From: an uncultured Bacteroidales bacterium
GTDB lineage: Bacteria; Bacteroidota; Bacteroidia; Bacteroidales; Paludibacteraceae
Assembly (NCBI GenBank): GCA_937915765.1
Contig: CALGHE010000028.1
Span: 1-43,787, forward strand
DNA length: 43,787 nt
Direction of reading: 5' to 3'
A program made the position numbers and the translations under genes. The first letter of the stretch is position 1; the number at the start of each line of letters is the position of its first letter. The notes beneath the pieces were generated by a model, which was given only the letters and a program-made list of their open reading frames with translations, searched no databases and was not told the DNA's origin. Positions 25,182-33,094 of the stretch are shown here, in pieces.

Positions 25182-26377
25182 GCACCGTCTCGCAGATACG
25201 CCATCAAAAGAACCGCAAACACAACGATATTTGCCGCAAGATTTACCACAACCGCCCCATTGAGCATCCACATCGGAATAAGCCACACAGAGAATGCGAT
25301 TGTAACAATAACACCAACAACAGATTTGACCACTAGTATGCGCAAACGACCAACCGCAGAAAAGTAATGCCCTATGATATTGGCGACACTGCCAGCTAGA
25401 ATACCAGGCGACAAACCTAAAAGAATCTGCTTCACATCCGCAAAATCCCCGCCAAATACCCAAACGAACAGTTCGGTCGGCAAGACATTTGCCACAATCA
25501 AAACCACTATTGTGAAGAACACGCAATACACAATTCCCTTATTTATTTCACTACGAGCCACACTCTTTTCACACCCCTCGCTCACTATGCGCGAATACTG
25601 AACCATTGATATGCTACGAGCCACAACCAATACAGATTCTGACAAAGCCACACCTATAGAGAAGACCCCTAACGAGGCATCCCCTGCATAATATGCCAAA
25701 AAATAATAACTAAGTCTCGTATTAAGAAACTGCAAAAACTCACTCAGCTGAGTCTGAAAACCAAACTTAAAAACCTGAAGAGCATCTCTTAGACTAAACT
25801 CTGCAAACTCCTGCAAAAGCTCCACTCTCTGAAACCACAAAGACACTAACGTTAACGACACAACAGACATAAGCCATGCGTAAAAATACGAAACGTAACT
25901 TTTATCCACAAACTTATAAAAAAACAAAAGCAACAAGAGTAAAAGCAGTGGCTGCAGTACGGTCAACATATTATATTGCTTAATCCTGTTGACACCAAGA
26001 AACATAGAGCTAAAAAAAGAAAGCAAGCCAAGAAAAAAAGAGATTACAAAAAAACATACTGCCAAAGCAGACTGCCTCTCCATCTTATAGAACACTGTCG
26101 CCCCTACAGCCGACGTGATCGCCAGCCAGCACAGAGCCATCGAAAAAAGCCTGCCGCCCCCTTTCTTTTTAAAAAAATAGGAGACACTGCTGCCGGTAAA
26201 AACACTTCCTACGATAGCCAACAGCCCAATGTCAGCGACAAACATAGCCACCACGCCACGCCCTTCCGCTCCCCACAAACGAGCAGACAGAACCACAACA
26301 AGAAAATTGCACAGCAAAATAGTGCATTTTCCTATAACAGTTTGCAATATATCCAGTTTATTCTTATCCAATGCCAC
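25172..26377 (-). CDS. Polysaccharide flippase, Wzx/MVF-like
   Basis: This is a 401-residue integral membrane protein with about twelve hydrophobic helices, of the kind that flips lipid-linked oligosaccharides across the inner membrane. The N-terminal VLSARLWGAEGRGVVAMF segment, with a conserved RxxG..G pattern after helix 1, is typical of the polysaccharide_synt family. The start is GTG (26377), since no ATG is suitably placed. It overlaps the upstream glycosyltransferase by 14 bp, which suggests translational coupling. Together they may serve one surface glycan, but no other glycan genes are here, so the substrate is unknown. Confidence 0.82.
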   Translation of the reverse strand: MALDKNKLDILQTVIGKCTILLCNFLVVVLSARLWGAEGRGVVAMFVADIGLLAIVGSVFTGSSVSYFFKKKGGGRLFSMALCWLAITSAVGATVFYKMERQSALAVCFFVISFFLGLLSFFSSMFLGVNRIKQYNMLTVLQPLLLLLLLLFFYKFVDKSYVSYFYAWLMSVVSLTLVSLWFQRVELLQEFAEFSLRDALQVFKFGFQTQLSEFLQFLNTRLSYYFLAYYAGDASLGVFSIGVALSESVLVVARSISMVQYSRIVSEGCEKSVARSEINKGIVYCVFFTIVVLIVANVLPTELFVWVFGGDFADVKQILLGLSPGILAGSVANIIGHYFSAVGRLRILVVKSVVGVIVTIAFSVWLIPMWMLNGAVVVNLAANIVVFAVLLMAYLRDGAKK

Positions 26378-27440
26378 CCTTTATAAAATTCACAAAATCA
26401 ACTTCTTGCGTCTCCCAATTATACTTGCTTGCGCACAATTCCGCGCCTCTGCCGCAATGCCTCCGATACAACTCCTCATCATCTATATACCTCAGCACAA
26501 CGTCAGCCGCTAAAGCCGCATCACCTTTCGGTACAAGAAAACCCGCGCTGTCTATTTCGGGAACCCCCTTAGGTATAGCCTTTAAAGCCGTATAAATTAC
26601 AGGCCTTCCTGCAGACATATAATAAAACAATTTTATAGGAAGACATCTTGTATTTTCCATATCATCGTCTCTTAAATCAAAAAACAAATCAGCCTGCCCT
26701 ACAGTTTCACAAAATACCTCAAACGGCTGCCACGAAATGATTTCTACTTTCACATTTTGCGGCAAATTCCGAAATTTGAACACCGATGACGACACAACTC
26801 TAAATACAAATTGCGTCTCTGTTTTTTTACGAGCCACAGTCTCCACCGCATCAAGCACTCGGAAAAAACCTTTTTCAGCCGTCATATTCCCAGAATAATA
26901 CAGGACACACTCTTTCTGCAACGAATCTTTCATCGGGAATCTACGCACCTTACCAATCGACGCGTAATATGTCAGATACATAAATTTTTTCCACGGAAAT
27001 AAAAATCTGAAAGGAGATGACTTATAATATTCACCGAATATAAAAGCGTCACACCAAACACCTGCGTAAAGAGAGAGAGCCGCAAGCGCCCAGAATTTAA
27101 AAAAAGCTGAAAAAACGGAAACGTTCCTCAGATTCTTCTTAGACGGATACCACTCTGTAATATCATAAACAACCTTAACACACTTGCCCTCTTTCTGCAG
27201 AGCCGACCTTACACTTTTTGCCACCTTAACGGACAATGGCGTATCACAAATGACAACATCAGGCAAGACTGACGCAAGTTTATCTTCCATCCACTTCAAT
27301 TTTCCGTCTCGACTAGTTTCTATAGAATAAGCAGAAAAGATATAAACATCGCAGCCGGCCTTCTTCAGAGCCTCCGCCTCCTGAAACGCAACCCTCTCGT
27401 CCGTTTCCGTATGCGCCATTAAAGAAAAAGCCACAACCAT
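26364..27440 (-). CDS. Glycosyltransferase, GT-B fold (family 4-like)
   Basis: The protein has 358 residues. The N-terminal Rossmann half begins VVAFSLMAHTETDERVAFQEAEALKKAGCDV, as in family 4 transferases. The C-terminal half contains YYSGNMTAEKGFFRVLDAV and the nucleotide-sugar binding stretch PIKLFYYMSAGRPVIYTALK, with a following E (VPEI) where the EX7E motif falls. No signal peptide is evident, so it should act on the cytoplasmic face. Donor and acceptor cannot be read from the sequence. It overlaps the flippase gene and follows the ferredoxin terminator. Confidence 0.85.
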   Translation of the reverse strand: MVVAFSLMAHTETDERVAFQEAEALKKAGCDVYIFSAYSIETSRDGKLKWMEDKLASVLPDVVICDTPLSVKVAKSVRSALQKEGKCVKVVYDITEWYPSKKNLRNVSVFSAFFKFWALAALSLYAGVWCDAFIFGEYYKSSPFRFLFPWKKFMYLTYYASIGKVRRFPMKDSLQKECVLYYSGNMTAEKGFFRVLDAVETVARKKTETQFVFRVVSSSVFKFRNLPQNVKVEIISWQPFEVFCETVGQADLFFDLRDDDMENTRCLPIKLFYYMSAGRPVIYTALKAIPKGVPEIDSAGFLVPKGDAALAADVVLRYIDDEELYRRHCGRGAELCASKYNWETQEVDFVNFIKGGIG

Positions 27441-27454
27441 AGAGCAACAGCAAT

Positions 27455-27482
27455 TAAAAAAGGCCGCCCAGACGGACAGCCT
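27455..27482 (-). terminator. Terminator after the ferredoxin gene
   Basis: On the minus strand AGGCTGTCC (27482-27474) pairs with GGGCGGCCT (27469-27461) around GTCT, followed by six T residues. It separates the ferredoxin from the glycosyltransferase. Confidence 0.82.
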
Positions 27483-27504
27483 TCAATCTTTTTGCATGAA
27501 ATAA

Positions 27505-27678
27505 TTATTCGCCTTCAGAGATTGCTTCTGCTGGACAAACACCAGCACAAGTTCCACAATCTGAACACTTTTCAGGGTCGATAGAATAGATATCACCTTC
27601 TGAAATTGCTCCTACTGGACACTCGCCAATACAAGAACCGCAAGCTACACAGCTGTCTCCATCAATTACGTATGCCAT
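27505..27678 (-). CDS. 2[4Fe-4S] ferredoxin
   Basis: This 57-residue clostridial-type ferredoxin is a soluble low-potential electron carrier. It starts MAYVIDGDSCVACGSCIGEC. Cluster ligands are C10, C13, C16 and C20, and the second set C38, C41, C44 and C48, each set in CxxCxxCxxxCP form. The two halves are internally similar. It is monocistronic, with a strong promoter upstream and a terminator downstream, as expected for an abundant protein. It likely serves ferredoxin-dependent oxidoreductases of an anaerobe. It is too short for common gene-length cut-offs. Confidence 0.95.
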   Translation of the reverse strand: MAYVIDGDSCVACGSCIGECPVGAISEGDIYSIDPEKCSDCGTCAGVCPAEAISEGE

Positions 27679-27724
27679 AACTTTAGTTTTTTAGTTTAAA
27701 ATAATGTTTTTATTTAATGTGACG

Positions 27725-27755
27725 CAAAGTTACATTACTTTTTTTACATTTCAAA
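27725..27755 (-). promoter_or_regulatory. Promoter of the ferredoxin gene
   Basis: On the minus strand: TTTG (27755-27752), 19 bases, TAACTTTG (27732-27725), 47 bp before the ATG. Both boxes fit the consensus at ideal spacing. Confidence 0.75.
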
Positions 27756-27822
27756 CTTATTTTTCAGAAAAATTTCGAACACTAACGCAACAAAGTATCA
27801 TTCAAATACTTACGAAGCAATC

Positions 27823-28665
27823 TCACCTCAAAATTCTCTTTATCCTGTTCGCATCGTCTATCAGCACTTTCAGTCTGCTTTCGTCGTTAGCCTCCAGCGC
27901 ATTTTTGAACTGCTGCAATTTGTCCATATAAGAATCCAAGACAGACAGCACGTTCTCTTTGTTCTGCATAAATATAGGCACCCACATCTCCGGATTACTC
28001 TTTGCCAGACGAGCTGTAGAAGCAAACCCTCCAGAAGCCAAGTCAAAAATGTTTTTTTCGTTCTTTTCCTTGTCAAGGACAGTAAGCGCCAGCGCAAAGG
28101 ATATTATATGAGAGATGTGCGACACATAGGCAGTATGCACATCATGATGCGCCGCACGCATATAAATAACGCGCATATTAAGCGAGTCGTACATGCTTCT
28201 GACAAGCTCCACCGCCTTCGGGTCCGAATCTTCTGCGTTACAAATGATTCCGGCACGTCCCGCAAACAGATTAGGTATTGCCGCCCACGGACCGCTGAAC
28301 TCCGTTCCCGCCATAGGGTGCGACGCCACATAATTCTTTCGCCTTGGATGATAATGAACCGAGTCGTTCAGCTTCTCTTTTGTCGAGCAAATATCCACAA
28401 CAACCTGATTGTCATTTATTTTATCAAGGATGTCAGACAACATCCTAAGAGCCGCGCTAACCGGAACAGAAAGAAGAATAAGGTCGCTCTTCTTTATAAG
28501 CTCATCGTAAGGCATAACCTCGTCAACAAGCCCAATGCGCTGAGCCGTCATCGCATTAAGATCCATGCTATCGCAGCCCAAAAATTTGTCTGCAAACTTA
28601 TTTCTGCGAAGATCGATAGCCATAGAACCACCTATTAGACCTAAACCTATAATACCTATTGTCAT
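27823..28665 (-). CDS. tyrA: Prephenate dehydrogenase
   Basis: It oxidatively decarboxylates prephenate to 4-hydroxyphenylpyruvate in tyrosine synthesis. The preferred ATG (28665) gives 280 residues starting MTIGIIGLGLIGGSMAIDL, an N-terminal dinucleotide-binding GxGxxG. The substrate-site stretch ASHPMAGTEFSGPWAA follows, with the conserved histidine and the HPMAG motif. A longer frame begins at TTG 28773, but a -7 box (28726-28719) lies inside it and the extra 36 residues precede the normal start of the fold. No other aro/tyr/phe pathway genes adjoin it. Confidence 0.9.
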   Translation of the reverse strand: MTIGIIGLGLIGGSMAIDLRRNKFADKFLGCDSMDLNAMTAQRIGLVDEVMPYDELIKKSDLILLSVPVSAALRMLSDILDKINDNQVVVDICSTKEKLNDSVHYHPRRKNYVASHPMAGTEFSGPWAAIPNLFAGRAGIICNAEDSDPKAVELVRSMYDSLNMRVIYMRAAHHDVHTAYVSHISHIISFALALTVLDKEKNEKNIFDLASGGFASTARLAKSNPEMWVPIFMQNKENVLSVLDSYMDKLQQFKNALEANDESRLKVLIDDANRIKRILR

Positions 28666-28718
28666 TTTAGTAAAAACTTGAATTAAAAGCGGCCGAAACC
28701 ACGTGTTAAAAACTCTCG

Positions 28719-28726
28719 CAAAGTTA
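28719..28726 (-). promoter_or_regulatory. -7 box of tyrA
   Basis: TAACTTTG on the minus strand, 53 bp before the preferred ATG. No well-spaced TTTG was found. Confidence 0.45.
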
Positions 28727-28927
28727 ATGTTTTTTTCAGTTTGCATTAATACATAACACAAAAAATTCGACACAACAATCGGTAAAAAGTTTCTCTGTTC
28801 ATTTGATAATCTCTTAAAAAAAATAAATAATCAACCTTCAAAACACAAAAATCAACCTTTACACCACTCTTTAACAGACATCCGAACAATACAACTCAAC
28901 ATTTTTTTCTTTTTCGATTTTTTTATC

Positions 28928-28935
28928 TATCTTTG
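28928..28935 (+). promoter_or_regulatory. -7 box of the acyltransferase operon
   Basis: TATCTTTG fits the consensus. Transcription from here would give a leader of about 120 nt containing the stem-loops at 28978-29045. The -33 box is poor. Confidence 0.5.
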
Positions 28936-28977
28936 CAGAAGTTTTTGCCTTAAAGAGATTTAGGTTCAAAACAAACT

Positions 28978-29045
28978 AAACTTCCGAGTTCCCCTTTGGT
29001 TAAGGTACGGAAGTTTGACGCAACGCAAACAGCGTTAACCGTCAA
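28978..29045 (+). promoter_or_regulatory. Structured 5' leader with two stacked hairpins
   Basis: Hairpin 1: AAACTTCCG (28978-28986) pairs with CGGAAGTTT (29008-29016), and within its loop CCTT/AAGG can pair. Hairpin 2: TTGACG (29015-29020) pairs with CGTCAA (29040-29045) and encloses AACGC/GCGTT (29022-29026 with 29032-29036). The two share two bases at their junction. The start codon follows 18 bp later. There is no T run, so it is not a simple terminator. It matches no riboswitch that I recognise. Confidence 0.5.
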
Positions 29046-29063
29046 CTCAAAAAAAATTTAGCA

Positions 29064-30419
29064 ATGGAAAGAAACATAGACGCTTTAAAGCCAGGACTTG
29101 TCTTCAAGCTTTTCCGAGGATATGTCCGTTTTTTCCACGATAAGATATTTTATCGTAAGACATATGTGATAAACAAGGAAAATGTGCCGGAAAACGGCAC
29201 CCCGGTAATTGTCACATCAAATCATCAGAACTGTCTGAACGACCCGTTAGGACTCGTGTTTTCCTTCAAAAACAGAAAGGTCAACGCCATGGCTCGAGCA
29301 GACGTGTTCAAGAACCCTATCGCAGCTAAATTCCTCCGTTGGATTGGGCTGGTGCCGGCGTTCCGTCTGATGGACGGCGAGGAGACACTCGGCAATAACG
29401 GCAAGTCGTTCGACGTGATAGAACTGGAACTGCTGAACGGAAGGACCATTATCATCTACCCAGAGGCAGGTCATCAAGACAAACGCTGGCTTGGCGACTT
29501 CTCTTTAGGTTATTTGCGCATGGCGTTTAATGCGGCAGAGAAGGACAATTTCGAAACAGAGATATTCATACTGCCATCGTGCAATCATTACTCAAGATAC
29601 TTCAGCATACGCGAAGAGTTCCTTGTAAAGTACGGCACGCCAATTTCGCTGAAACCATTCTACGAGCTGTACAAAACAAAACCGCGCACAGCACAGCGAA
29701 ACGCCAACGCTCTTGTCCGCAAGCAGATAGAAGAACTCATGCTAAATATAGAGGACCTTGAAAATTACGAGGCCATAGACTATATCAGAGAGACTTACGG
29801 GGTTGAATATGCGAAAAAGAGCGGATTTGACCCTGAAAATCTGCACGACAAACTGTTGTCAGACAAACAGCTGGTCAAAGATTTGGACGAACTGAAACAG
29901 AAAGACGAGGCTCTGGTAAAGAAGATATACGAGGAAACACTTAAATTGAAGAAAGGCACGTATGACATGAACGTCAGAGACTGGAACTTCACGAAACCGT
30001 TCTCTCTGCTCAGCACAATAGCGAAAGGTTTCGGATTCCTGCTGCTGCTCCCGTTGTACATCTTTGCCATGTATCCGTTTTTGCCTATGTTCTATGCGCC
30101 AAAGGCAATTATGAAGAAAAACATGGACCCAATGTTTATAAGTTCTCTGAATTTCGGAACCTCTGTTCTTGTGACAATACCGCTGTTCACTATAATAACG
30201 TTAGTTGCGGGCACTTTTATTTTTGATTCTTTTTGGATTGCGTTGATATATTTATTTACTTTGCCGTTCATTGGTCTGTTTGCATGGCACTACAGGCTGG
30301 AATTTATCAAATGGAAAGCAGAAATAAAGTTCAACAGTCTTAGAAGCAGCGAAACAGTCCAAAATTTGATAAAAACAAGAGACGGAATGTGGCAGATGCT
30401 GCGCAAAGCGCTCAAATGA
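29064..30419 (+). CDS. PlsC-like acyltransferase (LPLAT superfamily)
   Basis: This is a 451-residue membrane-associated acyltransferase. The catalytic block reads TSNHQNCLNDPL (51-62), with H54 and D60, an HX5D spacing rather than the usual HX4D. The same extra residue is seen in the Gat1/Sct1-like branch. The second block is IIIYPEAGHQDKRW, replacing FPEGTR. The C-terminal third has a helix pair (about 316-345, 360-405), which is unusual for plain PlsC. It would acylate glycerol phosphate, lysophospholipid or a polyene or acyl product. Its place at the head of the ketosynthase cluster suggests membrane anchoring of the product, by inference. Confidence 0.85.
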   Translation: MERNIDALKPGLVFKLFRGYVRFFHDKIFYRKTYVINKENVPENGTPVIVTSNHQNCLNDPLGLVFSFKNRKVNAMARADVFKNPIAAKFLRWIGLVPAFRLMDGEETLGNNGKSFDVIELELLNGRTIIIYPEAGHQDKRWLGDFSLGYLRMAFNAAEKDNFETEIFILPSCNHYSRYFSIREEFLVKYGTPISLKPFYELYKTKPRTAQRNANALVRKQIEELMLNIEDLENYEAIDYIRETYGVEYAKKSGFDPENLHDKLLSDKQLVKDLDELKQKDEALVKKIYEETLKLKKGTYDMNVRDWNFTKPFSLLSTIAKGFGFLLLLPLYIFAMYPFLPMFYAPKAIMKKNMDPMFISSLNFGTSVLVTIPLFTIITLVAGTFIFDSFWIALIYLFTLPFIGLFAWHYRLEFIKWKAEIKFNSLRSSETVQNLIKTRDGMWQMLRKALK

Positions 30420-30483
30420 CACGCTCTGTCATGCAAAAAGGTTGAATAAAAAAATTAATTAAATATTGTAAACTGTAAATTTT

Positions 30484-31710
30484 ATGAATAACAGACGAGT
30501 TGTAATTACAGGTATGGGTATTTACTCGTGTTTGGGAAAGACTTTGGAAGAGGTTAAAGAATCTCTTTACACAGGGAAATCAGGTATAATCTTTGACCAG
30601 GCACGCAAAGATATGGGATTCCGCTCAGCGCTAACTGCGCACTTGGAAATTCCAGATTTGAAGAAAGAACTGTCGCGCAGTCAGCGCGTGTACATGCCAG
30701 AACAGGCGAAGTACGCTTACGTGGCCACATGCGAAGCTTTAAAGAATGCAAAGCTTGACCAAGATTATTTGGACAAACACGAAGTTGGGCTGCTTTACGG
30801 AAACGACAGCAGCGCGGACCCTGTTGTCAAGAGCGTTGACACTATGCGCGAAAAGAAGGACACTACCCTTGTTGGTTCTGGCGCCATATTCCAGTCTATG
30901 AACTCAACTGTTACAATGAACCTTTCGTGCATATTCAAACTGAAAGGCATGAACCTTACGGTTTCAGGAGCATGCGCCAGCGGTTCTCACGCAATCGGCT
31001 TGGGTTCCCTTTTAATCAAGTGGGGATTGCAGGACTGCGTAATCTGCGGAGGCGCGCAGGAAGTGAACCCGTTCTCTATCGGAAGTTTCGACGGCATCAG
31101 CGCGTTCTCTGCACGCGAAGACGCACCTACAAAGGCATCTCGTCCATTTGACCGCGACCGCGACGGACTTGTCCCTGGCGGTGGAGCCGCAACTGTTGTG
31201 ATTGAAAGTTACGAATCAGCAGTAAAGCGCGGAGCGCCAATCTTGGCCGAAGTGATCGGATATGGATTCTCGTCAAACGGCGACCATATTTCAGTTCCTA
31301 ACGTTGACGGCCCGGCTCGCTCTTTGCGCATGGCTATACAGCAGGCCGGAATCGACTTGAGAGAGATTGGCTACATCAACGCGCACGCCACTTCAACACC
31401 GAAAGGTGACCAGAACGAAGCGAAAGCTCTGTTCAGCGTGTTTGGCGACTATCGCCCTGAAATAACATCCACAAAGTCTCAGACAGGCCACGAAATGTGG
31501 ATGGCAGGAGCCAGCGAAATTATCTATTCTATGCTTATGATGAAGAACGAATTTATCGCTCCTAACATCAACTTCGAAAATCCGGACGAAGATTCGGCTA
31601 AGCTGAACATTCCTTCTGTACGTGTAGAAAAGAAATTTGACACGTTCCTTTCTAACTCTTTCGGTTTTGGAGGAACAAACTCTACGCTCATCGTACGAGA
31701 TATAAAATGA
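30484..31710 (+). CDS. Beta-ketoacyl-ACP synthase (FabF/FabB-like)
   Basis: This thiolase-fold condensing enzyme extends an ACP-bound chain by two carbons. Length is 408 residues. The nucleophile is C164 in VSGACASGSHAIG, the histidines are H301 (NAHATSTPKGDQ) and H336 (KSQTGHEMWMAGASE), with K331, so it is a full C-H-H ketosynthase and not a chain-length factor. The bulky WM after GHE, where FabB/FabF have small residues, may shape the pocket. It lies 64 bp after the acyltransferase and is followed by a strong terminator. By context it is the sole elongating enzyme of an aryl-polyene-like cluster rather than the housekeeping FabF. Confidence 0.9.
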   Translation: MNNRRVVITGMGIYSCLGKTLEEVKESLYTGKSGIIFDQARKDMGFRSALTAHLEIPDLKKELSRSQRVYMPEQAKYAYVATCEALKNAKLDQDYLDKHEVGLLYGNDSSADPVVKSVDTMREKKDTTLVGSGAIFQSMNSTVTMNLSCIFKLKGMNLTVSGACASGSHAIGLGSLLIKWGLQDCVICGGAQEVNPFSIGSFDGISAFSAREDAPTKASRPFDRDRDGLVPGGGAATVVIESYESAVKRGAPILAEVIGYGFSSNGDHISVPNVDGPARSLRMAIQQAGIDLREIGYINAHATSTPKGDQNEAKALFSVFGDYRPEITSTKSQTGHEMWMAGASEIIYSMLMMKNEFIAPNINFENPDEDSAKLNIPSVRVEKKFDTFLSNSFGFGGTNSTLIVRDIK

Positions 31711-31716
31711 TAAAAA

Positions 31717-31769
31717 GGGAAAATCAAAGGCATTTATAAAAATAAATCGCTTTTGATTTTTCTTTTTGC
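31717..31769 (+). terminator. Strong terminator between ketosynthase and acyl carrier protein genes
   Basis: AAAATCAAAGGC (31720-31731) pairs with GCTTTTGATTTT (31749-31760, one wobble). An inner stem ATTTAT/ATAAAT extends it, and the 3' side runs into TTTTTCTTTTT. It lies inside a same-strand gene series, so it should separate two transcription units or attenuate. Confidence 0.75.
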
Positions 31770-31780
31770 GAAAGATATTT

Positions 31781-31788
31781 TATCTTCG
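31781..31788 (+). promoter_or_regulatory. Possible -7 box of the acyl carrier protein gene
   Basis: TATCTTCG, one base off the -7 consensus, lies just after the terminator and 29 bp before the ATG. The -33 box is not at the right spacing. Confidence 0.4.
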
Positions 31789-31817
31789 CTGAACTTTTTG
31801 AGTATTGTATTATTTTA

Positions 31818-32072
31818 ATGGACAAAAAAATGGAAAAACAAGAATTAATCGCTAAGATCAACGAAGTGTTGGCTGAAGAATTTGAAGTGGAAATTGAAGA
31901 CATCACTCCGGAAGCAAACATCAAGTCAACATTGATGCTTGACAGTCTGAGCCTTGTTGATATGGTAGCTTTGATTGAAAGCGAATTTGGTGTGAAAATC
32001 AAAGGAACAGAGGTATCTTCTATCCTTACGTTCGAAGCTCTTTACGACTTCATTTACGAAAGACTTGCATAA
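31818..32072 (+). CDS. Acyl carrier protein
   Basis: This is an 84-residue acidic four-helix carrier. The attachment site is S43 in LDSLSLVDMV, where phosphopantetheine is attached. The start could be the first ATG or the internal ATG five codons later (MEKQELIAKINEVL), which begins at the usual ACP start. It is not the housekeeping ACP, given its place between a ketosynthase and a dehydratase-like gene. Its stop overlaps the next start as TAATG, implying translational coupling. Confidence 0.92.
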   Translation: MDKKMEKQELIAKINEVLAEEFEVEIEDITPEANIKSTLMLDSLSLVDMVALIESEFGVKIKGTEVSSILTFEALYDFIYERLA

Positions 32073-32503
32073 TGGACAAAACCCCTTTATATGAAGGAGA
32101 GGGCATAAAAGAACTTATCCCGCAAAGAGCGCCTATAATGATGGTTGACACGTTTTATGACGCGACATCAGACGAGGGGTTCACGGGGTTGACTGTCTCT
32201 GAAGAAAACATATTCTGCAAAGACGGGTTGTTTACAGAGCCTGGCGTGATTGAGCATATCGCTCAGTCCGCTTCGGCTTTCGCCGGTTACAACGCAAAGG
32301 CAAACAACCTGCCAACGCCTATTGGGTTCATCGGAGAGGTGAAAAAGTTCAAAATTGCAAAACTCCCGAAAGTAAATGACACACTGAAGACTAACATCAA
32401 GATTATTTCTGAGGTTATGAACGTCAGTTTGCTCACAGCCGAAACCAAAGTCAACGGCGAACTTATTGCTTCTTGTCAAATGAAAATTTTCATCAAGGAG
32501 TAA
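32072..32503 (+). CDS. Hotdog-fold dehydratase-like protein lacking the catalytic His
   Basis: The 143-residue protein is of the FabZ/FabA-like 3-hydroxyacyl-ACP dehydratase class. The N-terminal IPQRAPIMMVD (16-26) matches the FabZ start LPHRYPFLLVD. In the active-site region, FCKDGLFTEPGVIEHIAQSA (48-67), the expected GHFP histidine position is a cysteine (C49), while the acidic residue of the helix is kept as E61. It therefore probably cannot act alone as a homodimer of the usual type. Its cluster mate at 33095 has the reverse pattern. It is coupled to the acyl carrier protein by a 1-bp overlap. Confidence 0.82.
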   Translation: MDKTPLYEGEGIKELIPQRAPIMMVDTFYDATSDEGFTGLTVSEENIFCKDGLFTEPGVIEHIAQSASAFAGYNAKANNLPTPIGFIGEVKKFKIAKLPKVNDTLKTNIKIISEVMNVSLLTAETKVNGELIASCQMKIFIKE

Positions 32504-32562
32504 AATAGACCAGTCTTTCAGCACTATTGAAAGGCAAAAAGTCCATATACGACAAATTAAGG

Positions 32563-32586
32563 AACAAGTCTGCGACTTGTTTTCTT
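32563..32586 (+). terminator. Hairpin with T-rich tail, terminator-like, inside the cluster
   Basis: AACAAGTC (32563-32570) and GACTTGTT (32574-32581) form a perfect 8-bp stem with a 3-base loop, followed by TTCTT. It falls between the dehydratase-like and thioesterase genes. Confidence 0.6.
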
Positions 32587-32629
32587 AGTTTATATCGCAT
32601 TGATACACAAATATTTAATTTCCACAGTA

Positions 32630-33067
32630 ATGGAAGAAAAAAGATGTTCCGCCAAAACATTGACCAATAGGATCAAGATAAAAATTCGATTTAGCGAAGT
32701 TGACTCTATCAAAATGGCATGGCATGGCAGTTACGTCAAATATCTTGAAGACGGACGCGAAGAATTTGGACGTGAGTTTGGGTTAGAGTATATGCACATG
32801 TTCAACAGCGGATATGTTGCTCCGATAGTCGATATGCACTTGCAGTACAAACAGACTGTCACTATAGATGACACGATTATCGTAGAGACCACTTATGTGC
32901 CAAACAGGGCGGCAAAACTCGTCTTCGACTACAAAATATACCGCGAAAGCGATATGGCTCTTGTGCTTACAGCCAGAACTATACAGTTGTTCATGAGCCA
33001 CGACGGCACTTTTGAAGTGTCGAATCCAGAATTCTTCGCCAAATGGAAAGAACGATGGGGATATTAA
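32630..33067 (+). CDS. Acyl thioesterase, 4HBT hotdog family
   Basis: This is a 145-residue hotdog enzyme that would hydrolyse an acyl-ACP or acyl-CoA. The motif KIRFSEVDSIKMAWHGSYVK has the family aspartate (EVD) and the aromatic-histidine (WHGSY) that together form the 4-hydroxybenzoyl-CoA thioesterase type active site. The longest frame begins at TTG 32600. The ATG at 32630 is preferred because it directly precedes the conserved fold. Similar thioesterases are standard members of aryl-polyene clusters, where they may release or edit the chain. It is followed after 27 bp by the second dehydratase-like gene. Confidence 0.85.
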   Translation: MEEKRCSAKTLTNRIKIKIRFSEVDSIKMAWHGSYVKYLEDGREEFGREFGLEYMHMFNSGYVAPIVDMHLQYKQTVTIDDTIIVETTYVPNRAAKLVFDYKIYRESDMALVLTARTIQLFMSHDGTFEVSNPEFFAKWKERWGY

Positions 33068-33094
33068 TTCAGGAACCAAAAAAAGGACAAACAT

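Noticed and set aside
24987..25526. 179-codon minus-strand frame
   Set aside because: It runs through tRNA-Arg and overlaps the flippase gene out of frame. It has an improbably cysteine- and tryptophan-rich product.
28666..28773. N-terminal extension of tyrA from a TTG start
   Set aside because: The extension lacks the fold, begins at TTG and includes a -7 box. The ATG at 28665 starts the dinucleotide-binding domain directly.
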